From Burkholderiales bacterium (GTDB lineage Bacteria; Pseudomonadota; Gammaproteobacteria; Burkholderiales; Burkholderiaceae_D), in assembly GCA_016197345.1 (NCBI GenBank), contig JACPVY010000567.1, positions 1 to 7,748 of the forward strand: DNA of 7,748 nucleotides. The letters are read 5' to 3'. Under the pieces are notes generated by a model, which saw only the letters and a program-made list of their open reading frames with translations, was not told the origin of the DNA and made no database searches. The translations under genes were made by a program, and so were the position numbers. Shown here piece after piece: positions 1 to 5,346 of this stretch (positions are counted from its first letter, which is position 1; each line of letters opens with the position of its first letter).

Positions 1-119
1 AGTCGCGGGCCCCAGGGTGTCTCGTCGATCCGGCCGTCCAGCAGCGCGTTGTGCATGCGGGCACGGACGTCGTCGCGGTCGACGATCAGCGCCGCGAATG
101 CCGCGACGACGAAGAAGGT
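1..119 (-). CDS. Possible fragment of a high-GC coding sequence, partial at both ends
   Basis: This block is far richer in GC than the rest of the window. Read on the minus strand from 119 downward, it gives an uninterrupted, protein-like stretch: a hydrophobic segment (TFFVVAAFAALIV) followed by a charged part (DRDDVRARMHNALLDGR). About nine in ten codons end in G or C, which is typical of an actinobacterium-like gene and unlike its neighbours. The opposite + frame is also open but reads as a Ser/Thr/Arg-rich string, the usual antisense shadow of a high-GC gene. No start or stop is visible, and the reading continues into the lower-GC sequence at about 121 without a good start codon. I do not recognise the family. 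It could be a chimeric contig end rather than a real neighbour. Confidence 0.3.
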
Positions 120-120
120 C

Positions 121-213
121 TGGGCTTTAAGTGCGAAGCACCATAGTGCATATGAACAGTTTGATGTCTTTAAAAATGAACTAGCCAAACAAATTAGGGT
201 AACGATATGTTAA
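121..213 (+). CDS. Possible 3' end of an upstream gene overlapping the next ORF
   Basis: In the + frame beginning at position 1, the sequence is open up to a TAA at 211-213. The part after the composition break reads WALSAKHHSAYEQFDVFKNE followed by LAKQIRVTIC, which looks like a plausible C-terminus. The stop overlaps the first codons of the ORF starting at 207 by 7 bases, a spacing typical of translationally coupled genes. The upstream part of this frame lies in the anomalous high-GC block and does not look like the same gene, so the 5' portion is probably missing or replaced. A random 70-codon open frame is quite possible, so this is a weak call. No family is recognised. Confidence 0.22.
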   Translation, partial: WALSAKHHSAYEQFDVFKNELAKQIRVTIC

Positions 214-629
214 TTCGGGCAGATAATGACGAGTTGGTGGAATACCCCGACGATTTGATTGCAATGATGCTGGCTGCGCCCGTAGTCGGCGATAAGGGCG
301 GGTCCCCGAATCTATCCATAGCGGAGCTACATTGCCTAGTTCATGGAATGATAGGCATGCTTTCTGCTGAGGGACATACACTGGAACAAAACATTGAAAA
401 TATTCGGGAATATTGCTCGATGATGGGAAGTCCCGAGCCTGCCAATTTGGAGAAGGCGCGTGCTCAGATCACGTTTTACAATGAAAATTTAACGCATTCT
501 GAAATTGGCTATTCTGATCGCGAGACTCTCCAATCCATTTTCCCTTTTCAACAAGTTTGCGGAAAAGCTGATGATGCTAAGACCATCGATTTGGCGCAAA
601 GCGATATCAAAAACCTGTCAGCGAACTAA
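207..629 (+). CDS. Hypothetical acidic protein, 140 residues
   Basis: I do not recognise this protein. It is 140 residues, soluble-looking, with no signal peptide or membrane segment. It is strongly acidic: about 22 Asp/Glu against 9 Lys/Arg. Residues 36-90 look mostly helical, and there are scattered Cys (43, 70, 118) with no metal-binding spacing. The ATG at 207 is preceded by a weak AGGG-type ribosome binding site near 197-200 and overlaps the end of an open frame that stops at 213. The gene converges on crcB, leaving 48 bases between the two stops with no clear terminator. Small size, acidity and coupling to an upstream reading frame would fit an immunity or antitoxin protein, but no motif supports that and it remains a guess. 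It also lacks the GCTAGC sites common in the neighbouring genes. Confidence 0.65.
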   Translation: MLIRADNDELVEYPDDLIAMMLAAPVVGDKGGSPNLSIAELHCLVHGMIGMLSAEGHTLEQNIENIREYCSMMGSPEPANLEKARAQITFYNENLTHSEIGYSDRETLQSIFPFQQVCGKADDAKTIDLAQSDIKNLSAN

Positions 630-677
630 TCGGTTGGGTAAATTCTGTTTCAACGTCGATATGATTAAGCTATCCAA

Positions 678-1052
678 TCAACTCGCCAACGCCCGATACG
701 TCGCAAACCCCGCAATACACAGCGCAATCGAACCCAACAAATGCACCGCGCTATGCGCTAGCGCTAAGCCATAATCGCCTTTTTGCAGCAAACTCATGGA
801 TTCCGCTGAAAAAGTGGAGAACGTCGTCAAACCACCGAGAAAACCCGTGACAGCAAGCAAACGCCATTGCGGCGGCAGGTTGGGGTGACTGGCGAAAAAG
901 GCGCTGGCGATGCCTGCAAGATAAGCGCCGATCAAGTTAGCTGCGATGGTGCCAAATGGAAATTGCTGCAAGACGGCAGCTAAGCGTAGCGTCAATTGCC
1001 AACGAAAAATCGCCCCTAGCGCGGCGCCGATACTGATCGCAACGTAGTTCAT
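678..1052 (-). CDS. crcB: Fluoride ion channel CrcB/Fluc
   Basis: CrcB/Fluc proteins form dual-topology dimers in the inner membrane that export fluoride and so relieve its toxicity. This copy is 124 residues, the normal family length, with four hydrophobic segments. Family signatures are present: GAALGAIFRW near the N-terminus (residues 9-18), the pore motif GTIAANLIGAYLAG (34-47) with the conserved Asn39, and GFLGGLTTFSTFSAES (70-85). The last carries the two pore phenylalanines (Phe78, Phe81) and the Gly73/Thr76 expected at the central Na+ site. The ATG at 1052 overlaps the TGA of moaE as ATGA, so it is probably translated by coupling and transcribed with moaE and srkA. No fluoride riboswitch can lie directly before it because there is no leader. 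All key residues are present, and nothing suggests it is broken. Confidence 0.97.
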   Translation of the reverse strand: MNYVAISIGAALGAIFRWQLTLRLAAVLQQFPFGTIAANLIGAYLAGIASAFFASHPNLPPQWRLLAVTGFLGGLTTFSTFSAESMSLLQKGDYGLALAHSAVHLLGSIALCIAGFATYRALAS

Positions 1053-1504
1053 TGTTTACTCCATTTATCCAGTGCCGATTCATCGCTATTGCGGGCATCG
1101 ACCCAGCGCGCGCCATCTGGGGTTTGCTCCTTTTTCCAAAACGGTGCGCGGGTTTTTAAATAATCCATCATAAATTCACAGGCGGCAAAGGCTTCGCCGC
1201 GATGGCTAGCGGCGACGATCACGAGCACAATTTGATCTAGCGGTAGCAAGGGCCCAACGCGGTGGATGATCAGGCTATCCAATAGTCCCCAGCGTTGTTG
1301 CGCTTGCAGTTCAATTTCTAGCAGCGCTTTTTCAGTCATGCCGGGGTAATGTTCTAGCTCCATCGTTGCCACGCTAGCGCCGTCATTGATATCGCGTACT
1401 AAGCCGATAAAGCTGACAACGGCGCCGATCTCGGGACGATTAGCGCGTAATTGGGCTATTTCTCGCCCGACATCAAAATCTTCTGTTTGGATGCGGATAC
1501 TCAT
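1049..1504 (-). CDS. moaE: Molybdopterin synthase catalytic (large) subunit MoaE
   Basis: MoaE pairs with the thiocarboxylated small subunit MoaD to convert cyclic pyranopterin monophosphate (precursor Z) to molybdopterin in cytosolic molybdenum cofactor synthesis. The protein is 151 residues, close to the 150 of E. coli. The core reads GAVVSFIGLVRD (residues 27-38, with Arg37), VASHRGEAF-like SHRGEAFAACEFMMDYLK (100-117), and the active-site stretch KTRAPFWKKE (117-126), holding the two catalytic lysines Lys117 and Lys124. The ending DGARW..AR also matches the family. It starts 16 bases after the srkA stop with only a weak GGGAAAAG-like ribosome site, and its TGA overlaps the crcB ATG. No moaD is in the window, so its partner must be encoded elsewhere, possibly with other moa/moe genes. 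The identification is secure. Confidence 0.97.
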   Translation of the reverse strand: MSIRIQTEDFDVGREIAQLRANRPEIGAVVSFIGLVRDINDGASVATMELEHYPGMTEKALLEIELQAQQRWGLLDSLIIHRVGPLLPLDQIVLVIVAASHRGEAFAACEFMMDYLKTRAPFWKKEQTPDGARWVDARNSDESALDKWSKQ

Positions 1505-1520
1505 TTAGCTTTTCCCACTT

Positions 1521-2561
1521 TTACACAATCAATGCAGGTTCCGACATGATCGCTACCTGTTCGCGCAATTCAAGGATTTTTTCTTGCCAATAGCGCTCCG
1601 TATTGAACCATGGAAAGGCGGGTGGAAAGGCTGGGTCTTGCCAGCGCCGCGCTAGCCAGGCGCTATAGTGCAGCATGCGTAGCGTGCGTAGCGCTTCGAT
1701 CAACTGCAATTGATTCGGATGAAATTCGGCGAAATCTTCATAGCCCGCCAAAATATCGCAGAGCTGGCGCTGCATATCAGCGCGATCACCGGACAAGAGC
1801 ATCCATAAATCTTGGATCGCTGGCCCCATGCGGGCATCATCAAAATCGACAAAATGCGGGCCACCTAGCATGGTGTTATCGCTATTTTTTCGCATTTCCG
1901 TCCACATCACATTGCCGCCGTGGCAATCGCCATGCAGGCGTATCACTGGGTAGTCGCCCGCGCGCGCAAACGCTGCGCTAATCGCCTCTAGCGCTTGGCT
2001 AGAAACACTCTCGTAAGCGCTACGCAAGCTGAGCGGGATAAAGTCATGTTCGAGTAGGTATTGCCGAGGTTCGATGCCGAAGCTAGCAATATCGAGGGTA
2101 GGGCGGTGGACGAATGCTTGTGTGCTCCCCACAGCGTGAATCCGCCCTAAAAAGCGCCCTAGCCATTCCAGCACTTGCGGATCATCCATTTCCGGCGCGC
2201 GCCCACCTTGGCGTGGGAACAGTGCTAAGCGCAAGTCAAAACAGTGGTGTAGCGTCGTGCCATTGATGATGTTGGCGGGTACGGCCGGGATTTCCGCTTC
2301 GTGCAATTGGGCGAGGAAGGCATGTTCTTCCAAGATCGCTTCGTCACTCCAGCGTGCTGGGCGATAAAACTTGGCGATGATGGGCGGGCCATCGTCTAGC
2401 CCAACTTGATAGACCCGGTTTTCATAGCTATTCAAGGCCAGCAAACGGCCATCGACTGGCAAGCCTAGGCTTTCGACGGCATCGAGCACGCGCTCCGGTG
2501 AGAGGCTAGCAAAGCCGCTACCGAGAATGTCGTCAGATTGATCATTGATTTCAGTTTTCAT
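1521..2561 (-). CDS. srkA: Stress response serine/threonine kinase SrkA (YihE-type)
   Basis: SrkA/YihE is a cytosolic kinase with a choline-kinase-like (APH) fold that in enterobacteria protects cells during envelope or oxidative stress. From the ATG at 2561 it is 346 residues, close to the ~328 of E. coli. The visible kinase features are a nucleotide-binding Lys64 in IIAKFYRPARW (61-71), the catalytic loop HGDCHGGN (210-217) with base Asp212 and metal ligand Asn217, and the metal-binding FVDFDDARMGPAIQDLW (237-253) with Asp239. The C-terminal helices contain RMLHYSAWLARRW, also typical. The frame stays open 28 codons upstream to a TTG at 2645, but that extension has no family match and the ATG aligns better, although its ribosome site (GGCGG) is poor. 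It is the first gene of a probable srkA–moaE–crcB operon and diverges from the yecA-like gene. Confidence 0.95.
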   Translation of the reverse strand: MKTEINDQSDDILGSGFASLSPERVLDAVESLGLPVDGRLLALNSYENRVYQVGLDDGPPIIAKFYRPARWSDEAILEEHAFLAQLHEAEIPAVPANIINGTTLHHCFDLRLALFPRQGGRAPEMDDPQVLEWLGRFLGRIHAVGSTQAFVHRPTLDIASFGIEPRQYLLEHDFIPLSLRSAYESVSSQALEAISAAFARAGDYPVIRLHGDCHGGNVMWTEMRKNSDNTMLGGPHFVDFDDARMGPAIQDLWMLLSGDRADMQRQLCDILAGYEDFAEFHPNQLQLIEALRTLRMLHYSAWLARRWQDPAFPPAFPWFNTERYWQEKILELREQVAIMSEPALIV

Positions 2562-2698
2562 GCCGCCAATTGTAAGCGCCTTAGCAAATGCAAGCGCGGC
2601 TTGGCGCGTTCGTTGCGTGAAAAAATCCGTTGTGCCATATCGCAAGCGCCAGCAAAGCGCTACACTTGCGCTGTTTTTTCAACCTTAGGTAAGCCATC
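2562..2698. promoter_or_regulatory. Divergent srkA / yecA-like spacer with competing hairpins
   Basis: This 137-base spacer must hold the promoters of both flanking genes, though I see no convincing -35/-10 pair. Near the yecA side are three mutually complementary arms. CGCAAGCGC (2641-2649) can pair with GCGCT (2657-2661) or, through CGCAAG, with CTTGCG (2665-2670). AGCGC (2656-2660) can pair with GCGCT (2668-2672) to give a short GC-rich hairpin followed after one base by T6 (2674-2679). That last form looks like a small intrinsic terminator. It ends about 19 bases before the yecA ATG and ahead of its ribosome binding site (AGGTAAG, 2687-2693). It could be an attenuator or simply a terminator for transcription entering from upstream. 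AGCGC is common in this DNA, so chance pairing is possible. Confidence 0.4.
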
Positions 2699-3412
2699 AT
2701 GCAACTCGACCAGCCCTTGTCAGATAAAGAATTTAACGAACTCGATCAATTTTTGCTCTCCGAGCGCTGCCCGGAAGATGCCATGACGATGGATTGCCTG
2801 CATGGGTTTTTGAGCGCAATCGCGATGGGGCCAGAAGAATTTACGCTAGCGCAATGGTTGCCGCATGTGTGGGGCGGGGAGCAAGGCGAAGCGCCAAAAT
2901 TCAAAAACAACAAGGAATCTGAGCGCATCATTAGCTTAATTGTGCGCTTCATGCATGAAATTCTGATTACGCTAGAAGTCGCACCGAAAGAATACGAACC
3001 GCTGTTTGTCGAGCATGATGTCGATGGCAAAAGCCTGATCGACGGCGAAGCGTGGTGCTCCGGTTTTTGGGAAGGCATGCATTTAATTGAAGATAGCTGG
3101 AAAGAAATTTGGGAATCGAATCTGGAACCTTTGATGCGGCCAATTTACTTACTCGGTTCAGATGAATTAGAGGAAGAAGAAGCCGAAATGCTGGAAGATC
3201 CAAAACAACGGCATAAGTTGTCGATTGAGGTCGAAGCGAACTTGCCGCAAATCCATAAATTTTGGTTACCGCGCAAAAAATCCTTAGTGCAAACTGTCGT
3301 GCGTGAAACGCCAAAAGCGGGACGGAATGACCCTTGCCCTTGCGGTAGCGGCGAAAAATTCAAAAAATGCTGTGGCGCAAACGCCGCAACAGACAAGGCA
3401 GATGCTGAATAA
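2699..3412 (+). CDS. YecA/UPF0149 family protein with C-terminal SEC-C zinc motif
   Basis: A 237-residue soluble protein. The N-terminal two thirds match the YecA/UPF0149 (YgfB-related) helical domain, with typical stretches [16 protein letters not shown] (31-46), WLPHVWG (53-59) and WCSGFWEGM (119-127). An acidic linker (about 155-167, [11 protein letters not shown]) leads to a C-terminal SEC-C motif, [19 protein letters not shown] (208-226), whose Cys213, Cys215, Cys224 and Cys225 bind zinc. The same motif ends SecA and mediates contact with SecB or ribosomes. E. coli YecA has this architecture and has been linked to ribosome/Sec-associated metal-binding roles, but a precise function for this copy cannot be read from sequence. 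The ATG has a good AGGTAAG ribosome site 5-6 bases upstream. The LURP-one-like gene follows after 38 bases with no terminator visible, so the two may share a transcript. Confidence 0.9.
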   Translation: MQLDQPLSDKEFNELDQFLLSERCPEDAMTMDCLHGFLSAIAMGPEEFTLAQWLPHVWGGEQGEAPKFKNNKESERIISLIVRFMHEILITLEVAPKEYEPLFVEHDVDGKSLIDGEAWCSGFWEGMHLIEDSWKEIWESNLEPLMRPIYLLGSDELEEEEAEMLEDPKQRHKLSIEVEANLPQIHKFWLPRKKSLVQTVVRETPKAGRNDPCPCGSGEKFKKCCGANAATDKADAE

Positions 3413-3450
3413 GCAGTTCTTGTGGTGCGATTTTCACTAGCGAGGTTGAT

Positions 3451-4185
3451 ATGTACTTCCGTATGCGCAAAAAGTTTTTTTCCTTTTCCGACACCTATGA
3501 AATCCGCAATGAAAAGGATGAATTGGCGTTTGTCGCTAAAACGGATACCTTTAGCTGGCTGAATCGCACCACGCTATATGACGCGAATGAACGCGAAATA
3601 TTGACGATCACACGTCATTCATCGTTTATCTTCTCGCCTACCTATGAAGTTGAATTTGCCAATGGTAGGCGGGTGAAAATTGAACATAAATTTTCGTTCT
3701 TTACCAAAAGCTTTGTGATTAGTGGCGAAGGTCAAGCGGAGATGGTTGCCGAAGGCGATTTTTTCGAATACGAATACCGCATTAACCATGCCGAATTGGG
3801 GGAAGTTGCCAGTATTTCCAAGGGATTTGCCATTTATGACCATAGCTATGGCGTCTATGTCAAAAATGACGAATTTTTTGGCGAGGCTTTAGCGTGTAAT
3901 TTGATTATTGAATTTGAAGTGCACGCCGAAGAGAAAGATCGGAAAGAAGAACGCGAGGAAGAGCGGCGGCGCAATCGGGCGGGTAATACCGACGACGATA
4001 CCCCAATTTGGAATCGGGCGAATCGTGATGAGAACGAGAATGCCGCTAAATCTGGCAGTGTCATTGGCGCTCTTGGCGCGATGATTTTTGATCAGAAATT
4101 TGGCGACGATGACAGCGATTCCGATAGCAGCAGTAGCAGCGATAGCGATGCTAGTGATAGCAGCAGTAGCGACGACGATGAATGA
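3451..4185 (+). CDS. LURP-one-related (YxjI-like) protein with Asp/Ser-rich tail
   Basis: A 244-residue protein. Residues 1-157 look like the LURP-one-related/YxjI beta-barrel fold, related to Tubby C-terminal domains. It starts with YFRMRKKFFSFSDTYEIRNE and continues through DTFSWLNRTTLYD, SPTYEVEF and GFAIYDHSYGVYV, alternating short strands as in that family. Bacterial members have no established reaction; phospholipid binding or scaffolding is proposed only by analogy with Tubby and scramblases. After the domain comes a highly charged Lys/Arg/Glu segment (162-176), a short hydrophobic stretch (SGSVIGALGAMIFD, 201-214), and an extreme tail of almost only Asp and Ser (219-244). The tail DNA includes an in-frame 15-base direct repeat. 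The start is supported by GAGG at 3442-3445, five bases before ATG. It follows the YecA-like gene closely and converges on the small minus-strand gene at 4205. Confidence 0.82.
   Translation: MYFRMRKKFFSFSDTYEIRNEKDELAFVAKTDTFSWLNRTTLYDANEREILTITRHSSFIFSPTYEVEFANGRRVKIEHKFSFFTKSFVISGEGQAEMVAEGDFFEYEYRINHAELGEVASISKGFAIYDHSYGVYVKNDEFFGEALACNLIIEFEVHAEEKDRKEEREEERRRNRAGNTDDDTPIWNRANRDENENAAKSGSVIGALGAMIFDQKFGDDDSDSDSSSSSDSDASDSSSSDDDE
4123..4170 (+). repeat. 15-base direct repeat in the Asp/Ser tail coding region
   Basis: GATAGCAGCAGTAGC occurs at 4123-4137 and again at 4156-4170. The copies are 33 bases (11 codons) apart and in the same frame, separated by similar AGC/GAT-type codons. Both copies encode Asp-Ser-Ser-Ser-Ser. 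The low-complexity tract probably grew by slippage or unequal recombination, and its length is likely to vary between strains. Confidence 0.85.
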
Positions 4186-4204
4186 TGAACGGGCGTTTTC
4201 TACG

Positions 4205-4660
4205 CTAAGGCTGTGCAACCCAAGCCACGCTACCCGGCTTTTGGGTTTTCTTAAATTGAGCGTGAGCACGATCACGCACTAAAAAATCTCCATTCAACTC
4301 GATCTCCATGATGCCTCGGCGCACTGCGGCGACGAGTTGAATTTCGCGTCTCTCTACAAAAACAAAAAGCGCAATATCGTCGCGCTCCTCTAAGTGCGCC
4401 GCTTTGAGCGCACGATTGGCGTTGATTTTCATCGCCGTTTCCATCGTGGCGATGCCGCTATAGGGCGGGAAAATATACAGGCGTTGCCACGGTTCGGGAT
4501 AAACGCGCGCTAGGTCTAAGGTGCTTCCTAGCGCGATTTCCTTGCTAGCGGGCGTGAGCGCTTGCACAAAGCGCCTCTCCTCATCTAGCCACCATGCAAG
4601 TGATGCAGCGAGCGAACCCGCCAGCAATAGCGCAAGAGCCAATTTCGGGAGGCGGGCCAT
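4205..4660 (-). CDS. Small membrane-anchored or exported hypothetical protein downstream of orn
   Basis: A 151-residue protein with a basic start (MARLPK) and one hydrophobic segment (about residues 7-24, LALALLLAGSLAASLAWW). It is therefore either a signal peptide, though no clear AxA cleavage site is seen, or a membrane anchor with the rest in the periplasm. The soluble part holds a phrase, ARVYPEPWQRLYIFPPYSG (51-69), that resembles small uncharacterised secreted proteins with a W-x(3)-YIF-x-PY pattern. I cannot assign a function. The ATG lies 18 bases after the orn stop with no strong ribosome binding site, so expression with orn is likely. Its last codons contain a hairpin plus T-rich run that reads as a terminator for the opposite strand. 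Confidence 0.78.
   Translation of the reverse strand: MARLPKLALALLLAGSLAASLAWWLDEERRFVQALTPASKEIALGSTLDLARVYPEPWQRLYIFPPYSGIATMETAMKINANRALKAAHLEERDDIALFVFVERREIQLVAAVRRGIMEIELNGDFLVRDRAHAQFKKTQKPGSVAWVAQP
4217..4254 (+). terminator. Probable intrinsic terminator for the rightward YecA/LURP-one genes
   Basis: AACCCAA (4217-4223) pairs with TTGGGTT (4241-4247), and the stem continues as GCC (4224-4226) with GGC (4236-4238) after a two-base TT bulge. The loop is nine bases. The 3' arm runs into TTTTCTT, giving the U-rich tail expected on the + strand. It sits 32 bases after the LURP-one-like stop codon, inside the last codons of the convergent minus-strand gene. Stem quality is moderate because of the bulge. 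Confidence 0.5.
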
Positions 4661-4676
4661 CTTGAACGGTGTGACT

Positions 4677-5297
4677 TTAGAGCGCGATGAAATGCTCGCG
4701 GTAATATTTCAGTTCTTCGACGGATTCAATAATGTCAGCCAAGGCAGTGTGTTTTTGGTGCTTTTTGAAGCCAGTGGCAATCGCTGGTTTCCACCGCTTG
4801 CACAATTCTTTGAGGGTCGATACGTCGATATTGCGGTAGTGGAAAAAAGCTTCCAGCTTAGGCATGCCGCGCGCCATAAAGCGGCGATCTTGGCAAATCG
4901 TGTTACCGCACATTGGCGATTTATTCGCAGGCACGAAATTTTTTAGGTAGGACAATAGCGCTTGTTCAGCGTCGGCTTCGGTCACGGTGGAGGCTTTCAC
5001 GCGGTCGATTAAGCCAGAGCGGCCATGCGTGCCTTTGTTCCAAGCATCCATCTTGTTTAATACTTCATCGCTTTGGTGGATCGCAAATACTGGGCCTTCA
5101 GCCAAGATATTCAAATGCATATCGGTGACCACCACGGCGATTTCGATAATGCGGTCGTTATCAGGGTCTAAACCGGTCATTTCCATATCGACCCAGATCA
5201 AATTCATTTCATTTGGACGGGCGGGGTGCTGGGTGGCGATAGTATTTGCAGCCGAATTTGCTGGTGAATTGGGGCTACTCTCAGTGGGTTGTGACAT
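4677..5297 (-). CDS. orn: Oligoribonuclease Orn, DEDDh 3'-5' exoribonuclease
   Basis: Orn degrades very short RNAs (chiefly dinucleotides, including pGpG from cyclic-di-GMP turnover) to mononucleotides in the cytosol, finishing RNA decay. All five DEDDh residues are present: Asp37 and Glu39 in [10 protein letters not shown], Asp137 in [11 protein letters not shown], and His183 and Asp188 in HTALAD. They sit exactly 25 residues later than in E. coli Orn, matching a 25-residue N-terminal extension rich in Ser, Asn, Ala, Pro and Thr. I start at the ATG at 5297 because AAGGAAAAG (5302-5310 on the minus strand) is a good ribosome site 8 bases away. The Met at 5207, just before the conserved [12 protein letters not shown], has no such site. 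A TTG at 5321 is possible but less likely. It is followed by a small exported-type gene and diverges from the M48 protease. Confidence 0.97.
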   Translation of the reverse strand: MSQPTESSPNSPANSAANTIATQHPARPNEMNLIWVDMEMTGLDPDNDRIIEIAVVVTDMHLNILAEGPVFAIHQSDEVLNKMDAWNKGTHGRSGLIDRVKASTVTEADAEQALLSYLKNFVPANKSPMCGNTICQDRRFMARGMPKLEAFFHYRNIDVSTLKELCKRWKPAIATGFKKHQKHTALADIIESVEELKYYREHFIAL

Positions 5298-5301
5298 AAT
5301 T

Positions 5302-5310
5302 CTTTTCCTT
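5302..5310 (-). promoter_or_regulatory. Ribosome binding site that decides the orn start
   Basis: Read on the minus strand, AAGGAAAAG ends about 4 bases, with its GGA core 8 bases, before the ATG at 5297. The alternative Met at 5207 is preceded by CCGTCCAAATGAA, with no Shine-Dalgarno match. This supports the longer Orn with its low-complexity N-terminus. Confidence 0.6.
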
Positions 5311-5346
5311 GGCCTAATCAATTGCTCATTTTCTCACAGGCATAGA

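Noticed and set aside
505..774. 89-codon + strand ORF between the acidic protein and crcB
   Set aside because: It overlaps both neighbours out of frame and has no ribosome site or recognisable motif.
1505..1520. Possible riboswitch or molybdenum-responsive leader before moaE
   Set aside because: The gap to srkA is only 16 bases, too short for any structured regulatory RNA.
2562..2645. 28-codon N-terminal extension of srkA from a TTG
   Set aside because: No family similarity, non-ATG start, and it would consume most of the divergent spacer; the ATG at 2561 fits the known length.
2746..3396. Several minus-strand ORFs opposite the YecA-like gene
   Set aside because: They are Ser/Arg/Cys-rich strings with no fold or motif, while the + frame has a full SEC-C motif.
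3889..4275. Minus-strand ORF opposite the LURP-one tail with Ile/Ala-rich repeats
   Set aside because: It is the antisense shadow of the Asp/Ser repeat tract; the + strand protein has a recognisable domain and a good ribosome site.
4260..4277. Perfect 6-base inverted repeat GCGTGA / TCACGC
   Set aside because: It is inside coding sequence, short, with no T run or promoter nearby; expected by chance.
4987..5346. Upstream in-frame extension of the M48 protease (120 extra residues)
   Set aside because: It lies antisense over orn, has no resemblance to the family N-terminus, and the ATG at 5347 has a suitable ribosome site and gives the normal membrane start.
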